Below are positions 47,708-56,508 of a stretch of DNA of 64,000 bases, one piece after another. Each line of letters starts with the position of its first letter. Within the stretch, counting starts at the first letter, position 1. A program made the translations under genes and the position numbers. Source of the DNA: G963422275 sp963422275 (GTDB lineage: Bacteria; Pseudomonadota; Alphaproteobacteria; Rhodobacterales; Rhodobacteraceae); NCBI GenBank assembly GCA_963422275.1, contig OY729418.1, forward strand, positions 1,550,001 through 1,614,000, in the 5' to 3' direction. The notes beneath the pieces were generated by a model. The model was given only the letters and a program-made list of their open reading frames with translations, did not search any database and had not been told where the DNA came from.

Positions 47708-48718
47708 CTAAATTGAAAGTAGCTTCAGTGGATTGGTTCGCGTGAGCTTCTCGACAAGATGATGATCGAAATCCAACCGCTTCATCAATGCCGTAACGTT
47801 GCGCAATATGTGGCCGTAGCCGTGACCGCCCCATCGCCTCATCCGTGTCTTGGTGCAGATGTCCTGCGAAATCAGCAACTGAGCACTGTATCCAAGATCG
47901 GCTAGCATTTGAATCAAGCGCAGGCGATCCAGGTCGGTCGGCAGTTGCACATCACCCATCCAATAATGAGACTGTTCAATACCGAAGAAATCCCATTCGA
48001 GATTGACGCCGCTCTCCAGCAGTCGCAAGACACCGACTCCGTCGGGATAGGTTCGATCCATGTGGCAGAGCACGACCCGACCAAGATCAGCTCCTTCCTG
48101 CTCCAGAATGTCAATGATTTCATGGCATGCATCCTCATGGCGGCCAGGATGAACGCTCAGCGTCGCGCCCGTGTCCCTCTGCGCCTTGACGGCAGCGCAA
48201 AGCGCCCGCCTTTCAAATGGATCCAGTGGCCAAGAGCACCCCATCTCGCCAATGATTCCGGCCCGGACCGAAGTATTGTCCATGCCATGAGTGATTTCGC
48301 GAACGAATTTTCTGTGCAGCGCCGCGCAATTCAGCGCGTGAATTTCTTGATCGATATACGGGCGCGTGTAGGTTCCGGTTGCGGCAACGATGTGCACGCC
48401 GGATTTTCGGGAGACGTCGGCCTGCCCCAGTGGGTCGCGGGCCAGACCGCAGACGGATTGGTCAACGACAAGGGAGCCGCCATCACCCTTGAACGCTTTC
48501 ATCTCTGCGATGGCGACATTTCGATTAAGCTGATGGGAATTGGCGACGGTCTCATTTGACAAGTAATCGATTTGCCATCTGTCTTCTAGATTGATTTCGG
48601 CATCTCTGTCGCCATCCAGTCCCGGTGCGGCGATGTCAAACAGCACATGTTCGTGAATCATCGCGTTGCGGACATCTTCCGTGCTCACTCTTCCCAGAAC
48701 GGTTTGGATCTTGGGCAT
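47708..48718 (-). CDS. Phosphotriesterase-family (amidohydrolase superfamily) hydrolase
   Basis: Binuclear metal hydrolase of the PTE group, whose members act mostly as lactonases or on phosphoesters and amides. Metal ligands: HxH in MIHEHVLFD near residue 22, the bridging Glu in IIGEMGCS (Glu rather than the carboxylated Lys of true PTE), His in LSVHPGRH, His in VVLCHMDRT and Asp in ISQDICTKT. 336 residues, complete. The IS5 copy 2 lies just past its stop and leaves the gene intact. With the M20-like gene upstream it may belong to the same catabolic programme as the island to its left. Confidence 0.87.
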   Translation of the reverse strand: MPKIQTVLGRVSTEDVRNAMIHEHVLFDIAAPGLDGDRDAEINLEDRWQIDYLSNETVANSHQLNRNVAIAEMKAFKGDGGSLVVDQSVCGLARDPLGQADVSRKSGVHIVAATGTYTRPYIDQEIHALNCAALHRKFVREITHGMDNTSVRAGIIGEMGCSWPLDPFERRALCAAVKAQRDTGATLSVHPGRHEDACHEIIDILEQEGADLGRVVLCHMDRTYPDGVGVLRLLESGVNLEWDFFGIEQSHYWMGDVQLPTDLDRLRLIQMLADLGYSAQLLISQDICTKTRMRRWGGHGYGHILRNVTALMKRLDFDHHLVEKLTRTNPLKLLSI

Positions 48719-48930
48719 CGTGCACCTCAGTTTCTTGGATTCTCGGCGGACACGGTTTTTCAGGATGTGGGGAGCGTCAAGGCGATTGTCTGACGCGTGT
48801 CTCCAATTGCCCCGTCAATCGCTGCGGCAGGAGCCAAATTCATTCATCGAGCCAAGCATGGCCAGGGCGTGTAAGCGGCGAGAACAGCCATGCTTGCACC
48901 CGGAAGACTCAGAGGTGATTCCAAGTGCAA

Positions 48931-50199
48931 TCAAGCCACCGCCCAATTCCTGATGACAAGCGCAACCACGCTGGCCATCCGCTTGAAGTCCTCTTCATCC
49001 ACCCATTCGTCGGTGGCGCCATTCTGGCTCAGATTTCCTCCGAGGCATCCAAGTCCAATGCAGGGTATTCCGGCTTGGATCATCGGGTTTCGAATGTCGC
49101 TTGCAGAGTGCATCGGGTTGACCCGAGGCGACACGCCAGTAACTCTTTCTATCGCTTGACTGGCTGCAATGAAAAGCGGATGATCTTCTGGCACTTCGGA
49201 TCCCGTAACGCCTGAAATCCACTTTATTTTCGCTGGATTCTCGGAAAGCCATTCATCGGCATCATTTGCCTGTTTCAGCGCATGCTCGATTTCATGCTGC
49301 ACGTCTGCCAGACGTTCTCCGGGCGGAAAGCTTGTCGCGCCGCCTACAACGCAACTTTCCGGAATTCGCGAGAGTTCGGTTGTGCCGGTAACTGCAATGC
49401 TGGAGACATGCAAATTGGTGGCCCTTCCAACCAGTGCCTCAATTGCGGGGTATGACACACGCGACGCGCGTGCCTCATTTAAGGCCTTCAGCGCACGGTA
49501 AATCAGGAAGGCCTTGTCCACCGGATTTTGGCCGAGGTGAGAGAATGCGGTATGGCTGGGCTCGGTTGTATCAGGGGGCCTCCCCTTGATTGAAACCTCG
49601 AACTCCATCTGTCCGGCGGTCACGGCCTTGATTTCCTGCATGCCAATACCGGACTCTGCCGGATGCAAGTAAAGCGCTGCATCAGTTCGATGACCGGAGT
49701 GAAACAGTGCGGAAACGCCCCGGGCATGGTTCTTGCTTGGTGTGGAGGCAAAGACCAGGTCGCCAACGCAAACCTCGGAAGACGCGATGTCGGCCATGGC
49801 TGCCAGACCAGCGGCACAACCGGCCAGATCATCGGCGACACCCCATCCATGCACGCGGCCATCGAAGACCTTCCCGGAGAATGGCGCATGCCTCCAGCGA
49901 TCAATATCCGAATGCGGCTCGCTGTCGGGATGAGCAAACACCGTGATACTCGGAAGTTCGCTGGAACCCTTGAGTGTACCTATGACAGCGATGCGGGGTT
50001 TCGTGGAAGAGGTCCGGTGAGCGGCAAACTCATTTACCAGCGGGACCATCGCTGGTTCGTATTCAAGCATGTCCACAGTGCAGCCGGCCGCCTGCAAATG
50101 CTTCGAAACAAGTTTCTGGACAGCAGTCTCGCCACCGGACTGTGCCGAAATGAGTTGTTTCAGCAGATAGAGAGCATGCTTTTGATTTTCCGGTGTCAT
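48931..50199 (-). CDS. M20-like peptidase/deacylase homologue with altered metal ligands
   Basis: Fold and order follow the ArgE/DapE/M20 family: TVFAHPDSEP (His and Asp of the HxD motif), HGWGVADDLAGCAAGLAAM (bridging Asp) and a dimerisation domain from about residue 195 (SIKGRPPDTTEPSHTAFSHLGQNPVDKAF). But the usual catalytic Glu-Glu pair is replaced by STPSKNHARG, and the C-terminal His motif reads GGNLSQNGATDEWV without the His. It may have a different metal site or a non-peptidase role. 422 residues, complete. Points toward the phosphotriesterase-like gene, 212 bases downstream. Confidence 0.8.
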   Translation of the reverse strand: MTPENQKHALYLLKQLISAQSGGETAVQKLVSKHLQAAGCTVDMLEYEPAMVPLVNEFAAHRTSSTKPRIAVIGTLKGSSELPSITVFAHPDSEPHSDIDRWRHAPFSGKVFDGRVHGWGVADDLAGCAAGLAAMADIASSEVCVGDLVFASTPSKNHARGVSALFHSGHRTDAALYLHPAESGIGMQEIKAVTAGQMEFEVSIKGRPPDTTEPSHTAFSHLGQNPVDKAFLIYRALKALNEARASRVSYPAIEALVGRATNLHVSSIAVTGTTELSRIPESCVVGGATSFPPGERLADVQHEIEHALKQANDADEWLSENPAKIKWISGVTGSEVPEDHPLFIAASQAIERVTGVSPRVNPMHSASDIRNPMIQAGIPCIGLGCLGGNLSQNGATDEWVDEEDFKRMASVVALVIRNWAVA

Positions 50200-50978
50200 A
50201 AAATTCGATGTCCAAATGCGGGGTCGCTATTTCAATGCTCATGCAAACCGACAATCGGGCAGAAATGGAAGCGGAAATTTTGCAAGCATGAACGGGCTCC
50301 GCTGTGACAATCATTGACTTAGCCTGATTTTTTGAATTATCTAGGCTCAACTCGCGAATCGCAGGCTTGGTCTGGCGCTGACGCTCCGCCTCGACTTCAT
50401 GCCGCTCTGCGGCAGTTCGGTGGCGGAGCGGTACGGACCACCCGACGGTCTGCCGGTTTCGCCAGTTGCCTGTGCGGCTTCAGCCGCGCCGTCAGGTCGG
50501 GATCGGGGCTGGGCTTCGGTCGGGGATCATGTTCCGGGCCGCCCGGGGGCATCCGCAATCACTTGCGGCAACTGCCAGGCGCCCGGCCAGCTTCGGAAAC
50601 CGGAATGCAGAGCGAAAAACCGCTTTCGCAAGGTCTTGCGTCATGCAACAATCGGACACGAGGGCATTTGAAACGGGATGCGGAGCAATGGCGCCCGAGG
50701 GCACCGGGGAGCGTGCGTTTTGAGGGGCTGACAGTCGTGCAGCCGTTCCAGGCGTTTCCGGACAATGCTGCCGCCAAGCGCTGGCACGAGCAACAGCCGC
50801 GGCCCGAAGCCCTGTTTTGCCTTCACTGTGGATTGACCGATGCGCCAGCCGTCGCGCGCCGCAAGTTCGTGCCGTGCGATTGCCACGCCTCCCCCTTCGC
50901 AAGGCGAAACGGTCTTTTCAGGCGCATGATTTTCAATGCGCGCTCAGGACGAGGAAACACAAAGGAGTGAATTGGCTC
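50200..50978 (+). mobile_element. IS1595/IS5 debris
   Basis: At 50343 the bases GGCTCAACTCGCGAATCGCA match the terminal repeat of the IS1595-type element at 28640. At about 50525 GIMFRAARG of the IS5-type transposase occurs. From 50728 to about 50930 the plus frame reads GLTVVQPFQAFPDNAAAKRW, HEQQPRPEALFCLHCG and LTDAPAVARRKFVPCDCH, a degraded zinc ribbon of an ISXO2-like transposase. No intact gene. The first 130 bases may carry the promoter of the M20-like gene. Confidence 0.65.
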
Positions 50979-51627
50979 ATGAACGCAACTGCATTCGGCA
51001 CGCTTGCGGCGGCGCTTGCTCTGTCGCTGGCCCATCCCGCAACCGCAACGGACTGCGACAAATGGAACACGCTTGCATTTGAGGGCGCATCCATTGAAAT
51101 TGTGCGGGGCTGTCTGTCCGCTGGCGCCGACCCGAACGCGCGCGACGAGCACGGCGGGATTGAGCGAACACCCGGAGATTGTCGGGGCATTGCTGGAGGC
51201 CGGCGCCGACCTGAACGCGCGCACCAAGCACGGCTTGACGCCCCTTCACACCGCGGCGGGATGGAGCGCTCGCCCGGAGGTTGTCGGGGCATTGCTGGAG
51301 GCCGGCGCCAACCCGAACGCGCGCGCCAAGGACGGCGATACGCCCCTTCACCTCGCGGCGAGAACGAGCAAACACCCGGAGGTTGTCGGGGCATTGGTGG
51401 AGGCTGGCGCCGACCCGAACGCGCGCGACGAGGACGGCATGACGCCCCTTCACCTCGCGGCGTTCTTGAGCGAACACCCGAAGGTTGTCGGGGCATTGCT
51501 GTCCGCCGGCGCCGACCCGAACGCGCGTACCAAGGGCGGCAGTTTCCCATTTGATCTCGCGGACGCAAACGAGTCGCTGAGGGGAACCGAAATCCATCGG
51601 CGCCTCAACGACGCCAGGTGGCAATAG
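50979..51627 (+). pseudogene. Secreted ankyrin-repeat protein with a frameshift after the first repeat
   Basis: ATG 50979 starts a signal peptide (MNATAFGTLAAALALSLAHP, cleavage after ATA) and TDCDKWNTLAFEGASIEIVRGCLSAGADPNARDEHG, the start of an ankyrin array. At about 51156 the frame changes; the remaining repeats (PEIVGALLEAGADLNARTKHGLTPLHTAA and three more, period 102 bases or 34 residues) lie in the other frame to 51627 and end in DLADANESLRGTEIHRRLND. About 23 bases missing within the first repeat would explain the shift. The out-of-frame product runs to 51554 with no meaning. Without the shift the protein would be about 220 residues, periplasmic or secreted. Confidence 0.8.
51165..51600 (+). 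repeat. Ankyrin-coding tandem repeats, 102-bp period
   Basis: The block CCCGGAGRTTGTCGG recurs at 51171, 51273, 51375 and, as CCCGAAGGTTGTCGG, at 51477, exactly 102 bases apart. High identity between units suggests recent duplication. Confidence 0.85.
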
Positions 51628-51849
51628 TTGCCGTCATCCGTCCCCGCGCTTCCTGCCAGCCGCTGTCAGGAAGCGGAGAGGCAGGGCGCCCGCTGTTCCG
51701 CCAGGTTCCGTCGGCGCGGCCTTGTCCTCCGGCCCAAAGGCGAGCGGCACTCCCGGGCGAATTTCGGAAATTCCTTCAGGCTGGATCTCGGCAGTCTGCC
51801 CGACCCGCCACCGGCGATCATCGCGCCCCGCGAAAACGACCGTGAAAAC
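51628..51849. other. Unassigned DNA after the ankyrin gene
   Basis: Open frames exist but look random and GC-driven. No feature recognised. Confidence 0.35.
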
Positions 51850-52185
51850 CGTTTGGCTCAATTTGCTCTTCGCGGGCATGGCCAGCAAACCGGTTTCCGA
51901 GCATCGATGAGCTGACGGCGGTGCGGGATTGCGCCGAGCGCGTAAGGGCGGGCGGAGACTGAACCGCTGTCCGCAGTGGCAAGGTGCGCAAGCGCGACCT
52001 CTCGTGCAACAGGCATCGACACTGGTTGCCACCGGCCCGCCGCCGCCACAGTTGGATCAAGAGCTTCCTGCGGCACTTCCGATGCACCGCCGCCAAATGT
52101 TCTGACAACCATTTGAGCTGGCTCCATCTCGCCACGCTCGGCAAGCGCCCATCGCCAAGCCTGCGATTCAAGAATTGAGCCATTA
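51850..52185 (+). mobile_element. Internally deleted IS1595-type element, second copy
   Basis: Starts TTTGGCTCAATTTGCTC and ends with the complement of TAATGGCTCAATTC, the same ends as the element at 28640-29060. The plus strand keeps only the C-terminal block RRRHSWIKSFLRHFRCTAAK, CSDNHLSWLHLATLGKRPSP of the transposase. It abuts the IS1595 copy B. Confidence 0.7.
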
Positions 52186-52189
52186 TCTA

Positions 52190-52970
52190 TATTACCTATG
52201 CACATGGTTCAGGCGACACAAGGCATTGTGTCCGGGATGTCGGGTGATGAAATGTTTGCATGACATTCTTGACGTGGAACCGTCCCATGACCGAAATCCC
52301 CGCCCGCTTCATCGCCTTCCAGCGTCTGTTCCCCGACGCCGGCGCCCGGCGGCTCGTCGCCGTCCGATGGCCGAACGGCTTCCAGTGTCCCGCCTGCGGC
52401 CACGGTCGCGGGTGGCAACTGAAGATCAGGTCCCACAGCTTCGAGTGCGCCCGTTGCCATCGTCAAGCCTCGGTCGCTGCCGGCACCCTCCTGCACAGAA
52501 CCAGGCCGTCTCTCGCGATCTGGTTCTGGGCCGCATGTCTGATGGGCCCCCATTGCAACGCCAAGAATCTCGGCAACTTCGCTGTGCCTCGGGACCGCCA
52601 CCAGCCCCATGTCGTCGGCGACAGGCCGGCCCCTGAAATTCTCGCCTGGATCCACACCGCGCTCTGCAACCTCAAGGGCTGCGCGCCAAACCTCAACCCT
52701 GCTGCATGTTGTGATCTCCCGAAAAGGCGTGGCACCGCCTGGCGGGTGATCTCGGTGATGGCCCACAACCTCAACGCGGTGATGAAGCGACCGGCGCTGG
52801 GGTCGGGATGCCGGCCCGCGCGCCCGAAGCTGTCCCGATGGCGCCGGTCGCCAAGCGAAACCCGCAACATCGCGCGCCGACCATCCGAAGGCCACGAAAT
52901 CCGGCGCCTGAACGGGCCGCCGCAAGCCGCTCCTCTGCATGCCGGCACAGACTGGTTCGGGGATTGATTC
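52190..52970 (+). mobile_element. IS1595-type element, copy B, left part, fused to other IS debris
   Basis: Left end CTATGCACATGGTTC with the following 80 bases almost identical to copy A. The frame from 52260/52287 encodes the zinc ribbon VRWPNGFQCPACGHGR ... CARCHRQASVAAGTLLHRTR and AIWFWAACLMG. The element then loses its middle, resumes for about 130 bases, and from about 52680 joins a different transposase-like fragment containing VMAHNLNAVMKR. No right end is visible. Confidence 0.7.
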
Positions 52971-53477
52971 TGGGCGATTTGCCGGGATGCGGCGCGACAG
53001 TCTCTGCCATTGGATTTCCGGCAAACTGGATCGACGCCGCGCCGACGAAATCCCCGGCGGTCCGGAACGGGCGCTCGTCGCCGAAATCGTGGGCACCGGC
53101 CTCGGCAGCGCGGGTCATTTCGTCCTTGCGAAGGCACGGCTCACAGGCGAGTTCGAGCTTCGCCATTGCCCGGATGCAGGTCTGCTGCATGATGCTGGCG
53201 CTCCAGCCGCTGGCCATGATTGCGTTATGGGTTTCGGAATCGCCATCCAGAAACGCCCGAGGCCGCAATAATCGCGGCCGTTGCGGCGGATCGGCTGGCC
53301 GGGACAGACGGCGAGTCCGTTGGCAAACGGACCCGTCGCGGCGAAGATGCTAGCGCCGCGCACGAGGGTTTCCCGGTCGGCTGCGCCGGTCTTCTTGAGC
53401 GCCGCTTCCCGGCTGACACCTTTACTGGGCGCGATGCAGCTTTCGCCGTCGCGGTGGCAACTGAAATGCCAAGCGCC
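52971..53477. other. Unassigned stretch, no gene supported
   Basis: Frames of 80 to 165 codons exist on both strands but are mutually overlapping products of high GC content and match nothing I recognise. Confidence 0.4.
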
Positions 53478-53951
53478 TCATTCTTCGCTGCCGCAAGACA
53501 CATTTCCATGGCTGGCAAGGCAGAAGCGTGCCGTGCAGGCGCGGATTCCAGCGTCGCGCGCGCTCTTTCGGATGTCGACGGTTTCCAAGGCGAGGTAGGG
53601 AACCTCGACGCGCTTCGTGTTGGGCGTGCACGTCCGTTTCATGGTGTGAACCACCCGATTGGGATCCGACGCATCGCGAATCCGTTCCGTGGTGCAGGTT
53701 TCCGTCCCGTCCGGGACATCCTCGTGTCTGACGAGCGTCGTTTCCCGGGTCTCGTATTCCGGCGGCATTTTCTGGAGCCACTGCGCAGTGCATGTGTCCC
53801 GTGCGACGCGATATTCCGGCGTCGAGCATCCGGCCATTGCCAATGCCGCCAGAAACGCCCCAGTTCGCGCCGCCGCTATTCCGCACCCGGTTCGCACCCG
53901 TGGGCGCGGCCTGCGGTTGTGCTTGAGGCTCGGCGGCTGAAGGCACTGCAT
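53478..53951 (-). CDS. Small lipoprotein whose 5' end is joined to an IS5 start
   Basis: Outer-membrane or periplasmic lipoprotein of unknown role. Signal sequence AAARTGAFLAALAMAGC ends in a lipobox with Cys as lipidation site. The mature part has paired cysteines (DTCTAQWLQKMP, GTETCTTERI, TCTPNTKRVEVPYLALETVDIRKSARDAGIRACTARFC), a pattern I remember from conserved alphaproteobacterial lipoproteins. The natural start may be GTG 53897. However the frame is open back to ATG 53951, which is the start codon of an IS5 transposase (MQCLQPPS), so the native upstream region was replaced by the left end of IS5 copy 4. Translation from the IS start would put an unsuitable charged stretch before the signal peptide. 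Confidence 0.7.
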   Translation of the reverse strand: MQCLQPPSLKHNRRPRPRVRTGCGIAAARTGAFLAALAMAGCSTPEYRVARDTCTAQWLQKMPPEYETRETTLVRHEDVPDGTETCTTERIRDASDPNRVVHTMKRTCTPNTKRVEVPYLALETVDIRKSARDAGIRACTARFCLASHGNVSCGSEE

Positions 53952-54044
53952 GACGTGATCCCCCGAAAAGATTCAGCGCAAGATAGCGGGCGGGCGCCGG
54001 ATGCACAATGCCGCGCCCGCAATCAGGCTGCATTCAGAGGTTCC
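53938..54044 (-). mobile_element. IS5-group element, copy 4, left end only
   Basis: Read on the minus strand from 54044: GGAACCTCTGAATGCAGCC, then a leader like copies 1 to 3 with GGGGGATCACGTC before ATGCAGTGCCTTCAGCC. Only about 107 bases remain. The break lies a few codons into the transposase, where the lipoprotein gene begins. Confidence 0.75.
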
Positions 54045-54479
54045 CAAGTGTCTGGGGGTCGGTGTTCTGCCGCCTGCAGATTGCGGACGCTGCCGCCGCC
54101 CTTCTTCGGTCCCGTGCGCAGCGGACCGCGCTCGGCCTCAGCCGATGCGGCGGCGAATTCTCGGATTGCGCTCATTCCGGCTCTCCCGCTTGCGCGGCTC
54201 GTTTGCAGTCGATCGGGCGCTTGTTCGGTGCATTGGAGTGAACCCGCGGCCCCGGCGGCTTGGCGCGGAAAGGCGTGGAAGCGGAGCGCTGCATCCTTGA
54301 CTGTCGCGTCTGCGCCCGGTAGCCATGATGATCAATCTGGAGGGAGAGACCGATGCGACGGCTTCTGCCGTTCGGTTTCGCGGCGCTGCTGGAGCGGGCC
54401 GACGGCAAGCTGCCTATTCGCGCTGACGCTGCAGGCGGCCGAAGGAATCCATGGAGAATATTTTTTAGCAACGACCTTG
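54045..54479. other. Unassigned stretch between IS5 copy 4 and the SDR remnant
   Basis: A minus-strand ATG at 54174 (MSAIREFAAASAEAERGPLR) with GGGAGAG upstream reads into the IS5 end and may be the start of a lost gene. Nothing else is recognisable. Confidence 0.35.
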
Positions 54480-54800
54480 ATGGGCATCGCCATAGCACTG
54501 GCTGCGGCAAGATAACCTGCCACCGTCCGCTCGCAGCGGCCCCGGCGAAGAGAATCGTGCCGTGCCGCCTCGCGGCCGAGCAGAAACCCGCCATGACACG
54601 CCATCTCCCACACCTTGCGGAACACGCGCGTCGTGGTCTCGGAAATCGGACATTCGCGCCGACATTATAGACCGCAACCCTGATCGGACCGATTTTGCGT
54701 TCGACACGCTCGACGAAGGGGCCCGTTTCCTCCTCGGTGCGCGCATCGTCGCCGAAGGCGCCTCGATCCGGTCGAGATTCCGGGCGCGGCGCGGCATCGG
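54480..54800 (-). pseudogene. Short-chain dehydrogenase/reductase remnant
   Basis: One frame reads TEEETGPFVERVERKIGPIR and VAVYNVGANVRF, the central Rossmann part with the NAG-like motif. Another continues VFRKVWEMACHGGFLLGREAARHD, and a third has GTILFAGAAASGR, the strand leading to the catalytic Ser. The NAD-binding N-terminus and the YxxxK active site are missing. At least two frameshifts. Confidence 0.7.
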
Positions 54801-54829
54801 CCGGTTTACGGGCCGTAATTTGGAAACAA

Positions 54830-55348
54830 CTGCTTATGCACGTGGTTCCGGTTTGATCAAGATGCAGCAGGGGCGAGGTTTGGCGCGCAGAGCCTGCAGG
54901 AACAGGGACAGGAATGCGGCGTGGTGATTTCGGCGCCGGTTGAAGCGAAAGACGAACTCGCCGAGACAGGTCTGGAGGCGCTTGGCGCGCAGCCCTTGAG
55001 GTTGGAGAACGCGGTGTGGATCCAGGCGAGAATTTCACGGGCGGGCCTGTCTTGACGATCGCGGCGGTGTTGCGCACAGCGAAGTTTCCGAGATCCTTGG
55101 CGCTGCAGGATCCGATCCCGAGCCGCTTCTGCAACTGCAAGGCGGAGATGCCGTTGGAATGAGTGGCCATCGGACGGCGACGAGCCACCGGGCGCCGGCG
55201 TCGTCGGGGAACCGGCGCTGGAAGGCGATGAGGCTGGCGGGGATTTTGGTCATGGGACGGTTCCGCGTCAAGAATGTCATTCGAACATTCCATCACCCGA
55301 CATCCCGGACACAATACCTTGTGTCGCCGGAGCCATGTGCATAAGAAA
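54830..55348 (-). mobile_element. IS1595-type element, copy C, internally deleted
   Basis: Inverted ends CTGCTTATGCACGTGG (54830) and, from the right, TTTCTTATGCACATGG (55348). The minus strand keeps the transposase start MTKIPASLIAFQRRFPDDAG and the C-terminal region, with the zinc-ribbon core and catalytic domain deleted (519 bases against 926 in copy A). Beyond its left end the bases TTCATTCA occur, similar to the duplication at copy A. Confidence 0.75.
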
Positions 55349-55500
55349 TCTGAATGAATGCATTGCACAAAAGTCCTTCATGAGAGATTTCAGATGCGTT
55401 TCCTGCGTAGAGTGCACGCTAAACTGATTGGTGGCAATCGTTTGATTTTTTTGGGATATAACGTGGTGACAAGCAACGATGGTAACGCCGGACTCAGGAG

Positions 55501-56269
55501 CTAGGGAACCTCTGATTTGGTTTTTTTTGAGGTTGCGGCTGCGGGAGAGTCGCTCTTTCTTGGCTGCTGGTCGGTTTCCTGCAGTCCAGAAGCCCCAAAT
55601 GAGCGTTTTCGGGGCAGAATCTTCTCCGGCTCAGCCCCCGCAGGGCCGGTTCGGCAGATTCTGGACACGCTTCTCCCTTGTCACGGCAAGCGCAGCTGGG
55701 CAATCATCAGGTTCGAGAAGCCTAGGAGCGGCGCAAGCCGCTTCCCGGTCCCGCGATGCCCGGCGTCAGGTCGGGTCCGCTCCTCTTCGCTGTGCAGAAG
55801 CTAACCCGAAGGCGTCGGGTCGCGACATTCGCGGCCGTTCCTTCCAAGTGGCGCGCCAGACCCCTGGGGTCGGTGCCGATGCGCAGCTTCATCCGGTGCA
55901 TCTCCGGACCGCGGGTGTTGCTCTCGTTCCCGGTCGATGACGGCACCGAAATGATGGTGACGTCAACGATGCTGCCTTCCTTCAGCAGGACTCCCCGCTC
56001 GGTCAGGTGATCCCCGATCTCCCGAACGGCAGGCGCACCGCGGATTGGCGCAATGCAGGCCTCCAAACGCGACTAGGGATCGGGCTGTCCATCCGCTCCG
56101 GAAAGATCTCGCGACGCTTCTTGCGGTCATGTTCAAGGCTTGAAAAACTCGGTGGCTGAAGGCGTTGCATGTCATGATTCTCCGAAAAAAAGGCGTGGCG
56201 CAAGACAGCAGGCCCCCCGGATGCATAATGCCGCGCCCACATATCAGGCTATATTCAGAGGTTTCCTAG
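55501..56269 (-). mobile_element. IS5-group element, copy 3, internally deleted, with CTAG duplications
   Basis: Spans 55505-56265 between two CTAG tetranucleotides. Left end GGAACCTCTGATTTGG, right end read inward GGAAACCTCTGAATATAGCC. The minus strand begins the transposase with MQRLQPPSFSSLEHDRKKRR, then jumps to a segment with IGDHLTERGVLLKEGSIVDVTIISVPSSTGNESN, and misses the RIHCVQ/NLSDPAMED middle. 761 bases. The exact target duplication shows insertion as a transposable unit, before or after the deletion. Confidence 0.85.
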
Positions 56270-56464
56270 ATGCAGTCATAGCGGATCGGCATGAAAATCA
56301 AGCTTGATTCCCGGCGGCGATCAAAAAGCGATCCTCGGGGATGGTTACTGGTGCAATGCGATAACGAAACTCAGAGCTTGTGCGGGACCGGACTGGAAAA
56401 TCTGTGTCGGCTTGTCCCACGCGCTTCAGCAACAGCGATTCATCGCCTGAATGCGAAGTTTGGG

Positions 56465-56497
56465 GTTTGTCCCGCCAACCGGGTCGGCGGGACAAAC
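56465..56497. terminator. Strong hairpin after the second sugar ABC operon
   Basis: GTTTGTCCCGCC and GGCGGGACAAAC form a perfect 12-base stem with a 9-base loop, 12 bases past the binding-protein stop. No run of T follows on the minus strand, so it may be a weak terminator or an mRNA-protecting structure. Confidence 0.5.
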
Positions 56498-56508
56498 GAT
56501 GTCACTGC

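Noticed and set aside
50817..51554. Out-of-frame repetitive protein (GIAGGRRRPERA repeats)
   Set aside because: It is the wrong-frame translation of the ankyrin repeats after the frameshift; no ankyrin or other repeat consensus fits it.
51165..51600. Regular 102-base repeats as a CRISPR array
   Set aside because: The repeats have no unique spacers, are in frame and encode ankyrin units.
54172..55368. 398-codon open frame on the minus strand
   Set aside because: It strings together IS1595 copy C, an SDR fragment and unassigned DNA in one accidental frame; only the pieces have meaning.
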